Source: Paludibacter jiangxiensis
Lineage (GTDB): Bacteria > Bacteroidota > Bacteroidia > Bacteroidales > Paludibacteraceae
Assembly (NCBI RefSeq): GCF_001618385.1
Contig: NZ_BDCR01000002.1
Span: forward strand, 1-64,000
DNA length: 64,000 bases
Direction: 5' to 3'
Positions 57,203 through 64,000 of this stretch are shown here, in pieces. The position numbers were made by a program, and so were the translations under genes. The notes beneath the pieces are model-generated. The model worked only from the letters and a program-made list of their open reading frames with translations. It did not search any database and was not told the origin of the DNA. How positions within the stretch are numbered: the stretch's first letter is position 1; every line of letters begins with the position of its first letter.

Positions 57203-58540
57203 TTAAATTTCAAATTCAAGGTTTTCAATCTCAATGGCAATTTGTTTGAGGAAGCGGGTTGCTTCGCCACCATCCAGAGCGCGGTGATCGTAGGTGAGGC
57301 TTAGTCCGATAAAAGGAACAAAGCCGTAAGCGCCGTTACCCAGATCTTTCGGTCGCGGAACAATGGTGTTGACGCCCAGAATAGCTGCCTGCGGCAGATT
57401 GATTACCGGGGTAAAGATCTCCACTCCGTAGTTGCCGAGATTTGAAATCGTAAAGGTAGCAGCTTCCGACGAAAGTAAATCGGGGTCGATGCTCCCTTTT
57501 TTACAGGCGTTGGCAATTTCTTTGAATTGGTTGGAAAGGCCCTGAATAGAAAGATCATCGGCATTCTTAACTACCGGGACCATCAGACCACGATCGGTAT
57601 CAACCGCTAGGGCAAGGTGTATTTTGTTGAAATATTTAATGCTGTCGCCAAGGAAATGGGTGTTGACTTGCGGGAACTTTTTCAATGCTTTGATCACGGC
57701 AAACCCTACCATGTCGTTCAATGTGATATTGGTTGGATAGCCTTTCTCCATTGCTTTTTTTACCTTTTCGCGCAGTTCGAGGATGCGGCGGGCATCAGCT
57801 CCTAAATGGTGGGTGAGCTGAGCCGAGTTCTGCAACGAAGCATGCATTGCTTTGGCAATGATCTTGCGCATGTTGGTAACCGGTTTAACTTCAAAGTCGG
57901 CTCCGTATACTGGATTTTTCGCGGCTGACAAATCTTTGGCAGTGACGCTTCCTCCCAATCCCGTGCCTTCTGTAGCTGTTGCGCCTGTTGCTTTGGCTTC
58001 GGCTTTTGCCAGCGGAGTCAGTTTCGGACGGTTTTCAATGGCGGACTGAACGTCACGCTCGATGATGCGTCCTTTGGGACCGGAACCCTGAATGTCACCT
58101 GTAGAAACGGCCTCTTTTTCTGCCAGATGTTTGGCGCGCGGAGAAATCGCCCCACTGGTTGAGCTTGAAACCACTGCAGTTGGAGTTGATGCTGTTGCTG
58201 AGGAAGCAGTCGCTTGAACTTCGGGTTCTTGATTCTTGGCTCTTGGCTCTTGAGTCTCGGATGTTGATCTTCCTCCCGGGCGGAACTCCTCTGCCGACTC
58301 CCCGGCTTGTCCGATCACCAACACATTGGTTAGTACAGGAACTTCGTCGCCGTCGCCGAAAAAAATGTCGAGAACAATCCCGTCAGCCGGAGCAACTTCT
58401 TCGAACGAGGCTTTGTCTGTTTCGTATGCAAAAAGGAGTTCGCCTTGCTTGACGCTGTCTCCTTTTTTTTTGTTGAACTGCGTGATGATGCAGCTTTCAA
58501 CCGATTGCCCTTGCTTGGGCATAATTACTACTGTTGCCAT
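57203..58540 (-). CDS. 2-oxoacid dehydrogenase E2 acyltransferase with two E3-binding domains
   Basis: 445 residues. Lipoyl domain 1-80 with Lys43 in AYETDKASFEEV; linker 85-130; a peripheral-subunit-binding domain (SPRAKHLAEKEAVSTGDIQG then GSGPKGRIIERDVQSAI); a second, divergent one (LTPLAKAEAKATGATATEGTG then LGGSVTAKDLSAAK); catalytic domain with TFTISNLGNYGVEIFTPVIN and LTYDHRALDGGEATRFL (HRxxDG). Two binding domains in tandem are unusual. The linker contains EPRAKNQEPEV, encoded by a direct-repeat stretch at 58224-58260. First gene of the minus-strand cluster. Confidence 0.93.
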   Translation of the reverse strand: MATVVIMPKQGQSVESCIITQFNKKKGDSVKQGELLFAYETDKASFEEVAPADGIVLDIFFGDGDEVPVLTNVLVIGQAGESAEEFRPGGRSTSETQEPRAKNQEPEVQATASSATASTPTAVVSSSTSGAISPRAKHLAEKEAVSTGDIQGSGPKGRIIERDVQSAIENRPKLTPLAKAEAKATGATATEGTGLGGSVTAKDLSAAKNPVYGADFEVKPVTNMRKIIAKAMHASLQNSAQLTHHLGADARRILELREKVKKAMEKGYPTNITLNDMVGFAVIKALKKFPQVNTHFLGDSIKYFNKIHLALAVDTDRGLMVPVVKNADDLSIQGLSNQFKEIANACKKGSIDPDLLSSEAATFTISNLGNYGVEIFTPVINLPQAAILGVNTIVPRPKDLGNGAYGFVPFIGLSLTYDHRALDGGEATRFLKQIAIEIENLEFEI

Positions 58541-58641
58541 GAATATTGGAAATAAGATGTAGCCCTCAATTCGGGGCGGTTATACTATAAAAGGTTGTGT
58601 GTTGTTTCGTATTTGTGACGACGCTTATCGTCTGTCGAATA

Positions 58642-58671
58642 CAAAGGTACAACTATTACATATATGTACAA
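58642..58671 (-). promoter_or_regulatory. promoter of the catabolic cluster with GntR half-sites
   Basis: On the minus strand TTG (58671-58669), 19 bp, TACCTTTG (58649-58642) is a perfect Bacteroidetes promoter. Both boxes lie in the same TTGTAC word: TTGTACAT at the -33 and TTGTACCTTTG at the -7. TTGTAC is also each half of the palindrome at 58744. The leader to the E2 ATG is about 95 nt. Confidence 0.8.
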
Positions 58672-58743
58672 GTTATTTTTAAATCAAATAATAACTCTGA
58701 ATATCAGTGTTTAATAATTATTTGTATGCATAAAAATATATAT

Positions 58744-58755
58744 TTGTACGTACAA
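58744..58755. promoter_or_regulatory. operator palindrome TTGTACGTACAA
   Basis: Perfect 12-bp palindrome in the divergent region between the GntR gene and the catabolic cluster. Shape and half-site are typical of GntR/UTRA operators. It is 16 bp upstream of the -33 box of the regulator gene, and repeated as half-sites over the other promoter. Confidence 0.7.
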
Positions 58756-58771
58756 GTTGGCTAAAAAAAGT

Positions 58772-58802
58772 TTTGTCGTATTGATGATAATACCTACCTT
58801 TG
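58772..58802 (+). promoter_or_regulatory. promoter of the GntR/UTRA regulator
   Basis: TTTG at 58772-58775, 19 bp, TACCTTTG at 58795-58802: an exact match to the Bacteroidetes consensus, 35 bp before the ATG at 58838. Confidence 0.85.
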
Positions 58803-58837
58803 GACTGTAATTCATAAAATGCTTTTTTCTTGACTCA

Positions 58838-59545
58838 ATGGCAGAACTTCCTGAACATAAAAAACTATATGAAGCGCTTCGAAGGCTGATAAGTGACGGC
58901 GTGTATGCTGAAGGTGATTTACTTCCTTCGGAGAATGAACTGAGTTCAGTGCATGGTGTGGCGCGCCATACGGTTCGAAAAGCGCTGGATCGTCTGGTGG
59001 TGGATGGCTATATTCTGAAACATCAGGGGAAGGGTAGCGTTGTGAAAGGAGTGCCAAAGGGTATCGGTATTCTGTCGTTGATGAGTACGACGTCGGCCGT
59101 GGGCGATAACATTCTGACGACGAAAATTATCGGTCGGCCGGAAGTGAGAGCCTGGAAAGAGGCGTTTACTTTTGAGTTGAGCGATGTGGAAAAAGAGGTC
59201 GGTTGTATTTATTTCGAACGGCTGCGGTCGCTCAACGGGAAGCCGGTGTTTTATGATATTACCATGTTGCCAAATCTGAATTTTCCCCGTTTTACTTCAT
59301 TGAATCTGGAAAATAAATCGTTGTTTGATGTGTTGCGTACCAAATATCAGATAGAGGTTACGGGTGGCGTGCAGCAAATCTTTGCTATTAAGGCGGATGC
59401 AAAATTGCAGGAGCATTTTCGCGTGAGACCCGGGCATCCTGTGTTGCGCTTGAATCGTAAGCTGAACACGAATAAAATGGGAGTCTATATTTATAGTCAG
59501 GTTTTCTGTATAACCGATGAACTTGGCTTGTCCGGTACTTTTTAA
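58838..59545 (+). CDS. GntR-family regulator with UTRA effector domain
   Basis: 235 residues. GntR winged helix (LRRLISDGVYAEGDLLPSENELSSVHGVARHTVRKALDRLVVDGYILKHQGKGSVV) and UTRA domain (CIYFERLRSLNGKPVFYDITMLP...VRPGHPVLRLNRKL). HutC/FarR branch: usually binds sugar phosphates or similar small acids. Divergent from the catabolic cluster and next to operator-like TTGTAC sites, so it probably regulates that cluster and itself. Effector unknown. Confidence 0.92.
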   Translation: MAELPEHKKLYEALRRLISDGVYAEGDLLPSENELSSVHGVARHTVRKALDRLVVDGYILKHQGKGSVVKGVPKGIGILSLMSTTSAVGDNILTTKIIGRPEVRAWKEAFTFELSDVEKEVGCIYFERLRSLNGKPVFYDITMLPNLNFPRFTSLNLENKSLFDVLRTKYQIEVTGGVQQIFAIKADAKLQEHFRVRPGHPVLRLNRKLNTNKMGVYIYSQVFCITDELGLSGTF

Positions 59546-59728
59546 TTCGCTTGATGCATTTCTGCCTTCTTTCCTGTGAGGAATTAAAATAAATTTTTTC
59601 GAGAAACGAAGTATGTTCTGAAATTTTATCCTTATCTTCGTGCTCGAACACGGTAAATGTGCTTGCGGTGCTAATGCATTGATAATTAGAATCTAATTAT
59701 AATACCAAATAATACAAACAGAATACGT

Positions 59729-61135
59729 ATGAAAGCTTTCATGGACAAAGACTTCATGCTCGACAACGAAACAGCGCAACAACTGTATCATGAGCATGCG
59801 GCTAAAATGCCGATTATTGACTATCACTGTCACCTTAACCCTGAATTTATTGCGAAAGACCGCCAGTTTGATAACCTGGGCCAAATTTGGCTCGAAGGCG
59901 ACCACTACAAATGGCGTGCTATGCGTACCAACGGTATTGAAGAACGCTTCTGCACCGGAAAAGATACTACCGACTGGGAAAAATTTGAAAAATGGGCAGC
60001 TACGGTTCCTTACACCATGCGTAACCCGCTTTACCACTGGACTCACCTCGAACTCCGTTCGGTTTTCGGTGTCAACACGCTGCTTAAACCCGAAACTGCC
60101 AAAGAAATCTTCGACGAATGTACTGCTAAGCTGCGTACTCCCGAGTTTTCTGCACGTGGCCTGATGAAACGCTGCAACGTAAAGGTTGTTTGTACCACCG
60201 ATGATCCTGTTGATTCTCTCGAATATCATATTGCTCTGAAAAACGAAGGCTTTGAAGTGAAAGTTCTTCCTACCTGGCGTCCTGACAAAGCAATGGCAGT
60301 AGAGAGCCCTGCTAATTTCCGTGCTTATATCGAAAAGCTGGCTGCTGTTTCCGGAGTTTCTATCTCCAAATTTGCCGATGTAATCGAAGCGTTGCGCGTA
60401 CGCCATAAATTCTTCGAATCGGTAGGCTGTAAACTGAGCGACCACGGTATCGAAGAATTCTATGCCGAAGATTATACTCAGGCCGAAATCGATGCCATCT
60501 TCAACAAAGTGTATGGTGGCAAAGAGTTGACCAAAGAAGAAATTGTAAAATTCAAATCGGCAATGTTGGTTGAATTTGCGGTGATGGATTGGGAAACAGG
60601 TTGGACACAACAATTCCACTACGGTGCAATTCGTGATAACAACAGCCGTTTGTTCAAAAGTTTAGGTGCTGATACCGGTTTCGATTCAATCGGTGACTTT
60701 ACAGTTGCCAAAGCGATGTCGAAATTCCTCAATCGTCTTGATACTGACAACAAGCTGGCCAAAACAATCCTATACAACCTCAATCCACGCGACAACGATT
60801 TGATTACTACCATGATCGGCAATTTCCAGGATGGTAGTGTTGCCGGTAAAATTCAGTTCGGTTCAGGCTGGTGGTTCCTCGATCAGGAAATCGGCATGAC
60901 TGCTCAAATGAACTCACTCTCCGTTTTAGGTCTGTTGAGCCGTTTCGTAGGTATGCTGACCGACTCCCGCAGCTTCCTTTCTTACCCTCGTCACGAATAT
61001 TTCCGTCGTATCCTGTGTAACCTCATTGGTACAGACGTAGAAAAAGGTAAGTTACCGGCAAGCGAACTGGCATTTTTGGGTCAGATGGTAGAAGATATCA
61101 GCTACAACAACGCTAATAACTTCTTCAAATTCTGA
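59729..61135 (+). CDS. uxaC: uronate isomerase
   Basis: 468 residues, the standard UxaC length. IIDYHCHLNPEFIAKDRQFDNLGQIWLEGDHYKWRAMRTNGI with the metal HxH, VVCTTDDPVDSLEYH, LPTWRPDKAM, the QFHYGAIRDNNSRL segment, and the ending DSRSFLSYPRHEYFRRILCNLIG. Isomerises D-glucuronate or D-galacturonate to the ketose in the hexuronate pathway. uxuA/uxuB or uxaA/B are not in the window. Confidence 0.97.
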   Translation: MKAFMDKDFMLDNETAQQLYHEHAAKMPIIDYHCHLNPEFIAKDRQFDNLGQIWLEGDHYKWRAMRTNGIEERFCTGKDTTDWEKFEKWAATVPYTMRNPLYHWTHLELRSVFGVNTLLKPETAKEIFDECTAKLRTPEFSARGLMKRCNVKVVCTTDDPVDSLEYHIALKNEGFEVKVLPTWRPDKAMAVESPANFRAYIEKLAAVSGVSISKFADVIEALRVRHKFFESVGCKLSDHGIEEFYAEDYTQAEIDAIFNKVYGGKELTKEEIVKFKSAMLVEFAVMDWETGWTQQFHYGAIRDNNSRLFKSLGADTGFDSIGDFTVAKAMSKFLNRLDTDNKLAKTILYNLNPRDNDLITTMIGNFQDGSVAGKIQFGSGWWFLDQEIGMTAQMNSLSVLGLLSRFVGMLTDSRSFLSYPRHEYFRRILCNLIGTDVEKGKLPASELAFLGQMVEDISYNNANNFFKF

Positions 61136-61303
61136 TTTATCGCTGAAAGCAATGTAAAGAAACTGTAAGCATTCAAAAGCTGAACAATTCTAATAATGTG
61201 ATGGTTCTTTGTAACAATCTGTTATTGCTTAATTGGGAAAAAAGCAGTTTCTTTGCATTCGCAAAATTGGCAGACCAATTTAATCAAATACACAATCAAT
61301 ACA

Positions 61304-62347
61304 ATGAGTAAGAAAATTGTAACTTTTGGAGAGATTATGCTTCGTTTGGCCACTCCGGGCTACGAACGTTTTTGTCAGGCAACACACCTCAATTCTACTT
61401 TTGGTGGTGGAGAAGCTAATGTTGCCGTATCTTTGGCTAACTACGGAATGGACGCTCAGTTCGTTACCCGTTTGCCTAAAAATGACATCGCAGAGTGGTG
61501 TTTAAGCGAATTGCACAAGTATGGCGTTAAAACCGATAATGTAGTGCGTGGTGGTGACCGTGTAGGTATCTATTTCCTCGAAACCGGTGCTGTGGCACGT
61601 GCAAGCAAAGTGGTTTACGACCGTGCTCACTCTTCAATTGCCGAAGTTACCCCGGGTATGATTAACTGGGAAGAGGTATTGAAAGGTGCCGACTGGTTCC
61701 ACTGGACAGGCATCACTCCGGCTCTTTCGCAGGGTGCTGCCGATGCTTGCCTAGAAGCTATCAAAGTGGCCAACAAATTAGGCGTTCCCGTTTCATGTGA
61801 CCTGAACTACCGTAAGAACCTCTGGAAATACGGCAAAACAGCATCGGAAGTTATGCCTGCATTGGTTGAAGGTTGCGACGTTATCCTTGGTAACGAAGAA
61901 GATGCAGAAAAAGTATTCGGTATCAAACCCGAAGGTTTTGATGTAGAACACACAGGTGGCGAGGTAAATGCAGCTGAATTCGAATCGGTTTGTACTCAAA
62001 TGATGGCTAAATTTCCACGTGCTAAAAAAGTGATTATCACATTGCGTGGCTCTATCAATGCCAACCACAACACATGGAGAGGTTGCTTGTATTCTGAAGG
62101 TTCTCTGAAAGTATCCAAAGATTACGATATCACTCACATCGTTGACCGCGTAGGTGGTGGCGATTCGTTCATGGGTGGTTTGATCTACGGTTTGCTGACT
62201 TACACAAACGACGATCAGAAAGCACTTGAATTTGCAGTAGCAGCATCTTGCCTGAAACATACTATCTATGGCGACTTCAACCTGGTTACTGTTCCTGAAG
62301 TAGAAAACCTGATGAAAGGTGACGGCTCGGGACGTGTTTCAAGATAA
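61304..62347 (+). CDS. kdgK: 2-keto-3-deoxygluconate kinase
   Basis: 347 residues from ATG 61304 (the in-frame extension to 61253 lacks support). PfkB family: KIVTFGEIMLRLATPGYERF, FGGGEANVAVSLANYG, the second signature DRVGGGDSFMGGLIYGLL containing the catalytic Asp. Phosphorylates KDG to KDPG. Between uxaC and the aldolase, one operon-like block. Confidence 0.95.
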   Translation: MSKKIVTFGEIMLRLATPGYERFCQATHLNSTFGGGEANVAVSLANYGMDAQFVTRLPKNDIAEWCLSELHKYGVKTDNVVRGGDRVGIYFLETGAVARASKVVYDRAHSSIAEVTPGMINWEEVLKGADWFHWTGITPALSQGAADACLEAIKVANKLGVPVSCDLNYRKNLWKYGKTASEVMPALVEGCDVILGNEEDAEKVFGIKPEGFDVEHTGGEVNAAEFESVCTQMMAKFPRAKKVIITLRGSINANHNTWRGCLYSEGSLKVSKDYDITHIVDRVGGGDSFMGGLIYGLLTYTNDDQKALEFAVAASCLKHTIYGDFNLVTVPEVENLMKGDGSGRVSR

Positions 62348-62444
62348 TTGACCATTTTTATTGACTATTCGTCTGAGTAAAAACAATGACTGAGATACGA
62401 GGAGTCAATCGTAAATTGTAAATGAATAAATCGTAAATACTATT

Positions 62445-63113
62445 ATGGCAAGATTTTCAAAAATACAGGTTTTGGCTGCTATGAAAGAAACCGGCATGGT
62501 TCCGGTATTCTACAATAAGGATATTGAAGTGGCTAAAAACGTGCTCAAAGCATGTTATGAAGGTGGCGTTCGCGCTTTCGAATTTACAAACCGTGGCGAC
62601 TTTGCTCACGAAGTATTTCGTGATTTGGTGAAGTTTGCTGCTGTAGAATGTCCCGAAATGATTTTGGGTATCGGTTCTATCGTAGATGCTCCTGCGGCAA
62701 CGTTGTATATTCAGATGGGCGCTAACTTTATCGTGGGTCCGCTGTTCAATCCCGATGTGGCAAAAGTGGCAAACCGCCGTTTGGTACCGTACACTCCGGG
62801 TTGTGGCTCTGTGTCAGAAGTTGGTTTCGCTCAGGAACTGGGTTGTGACCTTTGTAAAGTATTCCCCGGCGATGTGTTGGGTACTAGCTTCGTAAAAGGT
62901 TTGAAAGCTCCGATGCCCTGGTCGCAACTGATGGTGACCGGCGGTGTAAAACCGGAAGAAGGAAACCTGAAAGGTTGGTTTGATGCAGGTGTTACCTGTG
63001 TAGGCATGGGATCAAATCTGTTTCCGGCCGATTTGATCAAAGCTCAGGATTGGGCTGGTATTACCAAACTTTGCAGCGATGCTTTGGCAATCATTAAAAA
63101 AGTTCGCAAATAA
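62445..63113 (+). CDS. eda: 2-keto-3-deoxy-6-phosphogluconate aldolase
   Basis: 222 residues. [20 protein letters not shown]..., [30 protein letters not shown] with the Schiff-base Lys in CKVFP and the phosphate loop, [20 protein letters not shown]. Cleaves KDPG to pyruvate and glyceraldehyde-3-phosphate, completing the KDG branch of uronate breakdown. A 7-8-bp hairpin (AGCGGAAA/TTTCCGCT, 63121-63149) follows. Confidence 0.95.
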   Translation: MARFSKIQVLAAMKETGMVPVFYNKDIEVAKNVLKACYEGGVRAFEFTNRGDFAHEVFRDLVKFAAVECPEMILGIGSIVDAPAATLYIQMGANFIVGPLFNPDVAKVANRRLVPYTPGCGSVSEVGFAQELGCDLCKVFPGDVLGTSFVKGLKAPMPWSQLMVTGGVKPEEGNLKGWFDAGVTCVGMGSNLFPADLIKAQDWAGITKLCSDALAIIKKVRK

Positions 63114-63120
63114 TATTCTA

Positions 63121-63150
63121 AGCGGAAAGTGGTACTCCCATTTTCCGCTT
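63121..63150 (+). terminator. hairpin after the KDPG aldolase gene
   Basis: AGCGGAAA (63121-63128) pairs with TTTCCGCT (63142-63149), followed by TTCACCTTT. As the transporter gene continues on the same strand, it may be an attenuator. Confidence 0.5.
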
Positions 63151-63180
63151 TCACCTTTATACTTAAATCTATAAACAATT

Positions 63181-64000
63181 ATGACTTCAGTTACTGAAAA
63201 AGTTGGAAAATACAGGTGGACGATTGCTGCTTTGCTTCTTTTTGCCACGACTGTGAACTACATGGACAGAAATGTGATCGGGTTCCTGAAAGATTATTTC
63301 TGCTCTCCTGAAGGATTTGGATGGAGTTCGACAGAATTCTCTACCCTTACTTCTGTCTTTACAGCATTCTACGCCGGTTTTACGCTGGTGGCAGGATGGA
63401 TTATCGATAAAATCGGAACGAAAGTAGGCCTTGCAATTTCGCTGGTGGTGTGGTCAGTTGCCGGTATCGCAAGTTCTTTGATGGGTAAATCGCTTATTGC
63501 ACATAGCATTGCACGAAGCATTTTCGGAGCAGGCGAAGCTGGAAACTTTCCGGCATCCATTAAAACAGTAGCTGAATGGTTCCCTAAAAAAGAGAGAGCA
63601 CTTGCAACCGGGGTTTTTAACTCGGGATCTAATATCGGTGCTATGATTTGTGCTATTTTCGTTCCATGGTGTTTGCTCACCTGGGCAAGCGGCTCCGAGT
63701 TTCTCGGAAGCCTGCATGGATGGCAAATGGCTTTTATCATTACCGGTGTAATTGGTTTCCTTTGGCTGATTTTCTGGAGTATTTTCTATTCTACTCCTAA
63801 AAAGATGCTGGAAAAAGGGAAACTCGGACAGGCAGAATACGATTATATTCACAGCGACAAAGACGAACCAAAAGAAGACGATGACGCAGCTAACCATGGT
63901 CAGAAAATTTCATGGGGTAAAATGCTCGGATACCGTCAGACCTGGTCGTTTGTAGTTGGTAAGTTCCTGACCGATGGTATCTGGTGGTTCCTTTTGTTCT
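63181..64000 (+). CDS. hexuronate transporter, MFS (partial, cut by window end)
   Basis: First 273 codons from ATG 63181, no stop before 64000. MFS anion:cation symporter (ACS) family of ExuT type: RWTIAALLLFATTVNYMDRNVIGFL, GWSSTEFSTLTSVFTAFYAGFTLVAGWIIDKIGTK, GAGEAGNFPASIKTVAEWFPKKERALATGVFNSGSNIGAMI, and LIFWSIFYSTPKKM before a charged cytoplasmic loop. It would import D-glucuronate or D-galacturonate for the uxaC-kdgK-eda genes just upstream. Confidence 0.9.
   Translation, partial: MTSVTEKVGKYRWTIAALLLFATTVNYMDRNVIGFLKDYFCSPEGFGWSSTEFSTLTSVFTAFYAGFTLVAGWIIDKIGTKVGLAISLVVWSVAGIASSLMGKSLIAHSIARSIFGAGEAGNFPASIKTVAEWFPKKERALATGVFNSGSNIGAMICAIFVPWCLLTWASGSEFLGSLHGWQMAFIITGVIGFLWLIFWSIFYSTPKKMLEKGKLGQAEYDYIHSDKDEPKEDDDAANHGQKISWGKMLGYRQTWSFVVGKFLTDGIWWFLLF

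Overview
The window reads as a chromosomal segment of an anaerobic, nitrogen-fixing member of the Bacteroidales, probably close to Paludibacter (this placement is inference from the 16S text and gene content; no database was consulted). Support for the phylum comes from many promoters of the Bacteroidetes type (TTTG, 19 bp, TAnnTTTG), A-rich rather than Shine-Dalgarno leaders, a fused E1 alpha/beta 2-oxoacid dehydrogenase, and FISUMP-type and other lipoproteins.

Layout. 1-5776: a complete rRNA operon (tandem promoters, 16S, tRNA-Ile, tRNA-Ala, 23S, 5S, terminator). 5.9-16.4 kb: housekeeping and unknown genes: a phosphoribosyltransferase, purU, a DUF362 protein, a radical SAM/DNA-metabolism gene pair, a Met-rich secreted protein, then on the minus strand an acyl-CoA synthetase, leuB, mgsA and a phosphoesterase. 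16.6-20.6 kb: a molybdenum-uptake operon (ModE-like regulator, outer-membrane porin, modA, modB, modC). 20.8-34.4 kb: a compact nif cluster nifH-I1-I2-D-K-E-N-(small ORF)-B-ferredoxin-V, followed by nifA and a GNAT gene. The mod operon and nifH each have a -24/-12 type element with the same TGGCACG core, so Mo supply and nitrogenase may be co-activated through sigma54 and NifA. 34.3-36.7 kb: an AT-rich segment with an alpha/beta hydrolase, bracketed by a ~230-bp direct duplication of the 3' end of the GNAT gene. 37.9-42.5 kb: L-fucose uptake and isomerisation (GntR regulator, mutarotase, fucP, fucI). 42.6-43.9 kb: a TetR regulator with its probable operator inside its own promoter, plus an unknown partner.

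44.9-58.5 kb: a long minus-strand catabolic cluster transcribed from a promoter near 58.65 kb: E2, E3, E1 of a 2-oxoacid/acetoin-type dehydrogenase, a PHP protein, a RhaE/RhaW-like aldolase-dehydrogenase, a zinc dehydrogenase, a tandem class II aldolase and finally lplA, which would lipoylate the E2. A divergent GntR/UTRA regulator shares the intergenic region, which carries TTGTAC motifs over both promoter elements. I cannot name the substrate. 59.7-64 kb: hexuronate catabolism (uxaC, kdgK, KDPG aldolase, and an ExuT-like transporter cut by the window end).

The most unusual feature is a set of intergenic inverted-repeat elements of several unrelated families. Two families occur both empty and loaded with a single gene. 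The C-rich family is empty between nifD/nifK and nifE/nifN, but carries a DUF2971-like gene inside the catabolic cluster. A second family is empty in the 16S-23S spacer, but carries a four-helix-bundle (S23-type) gene between the E3 and E1 genes.
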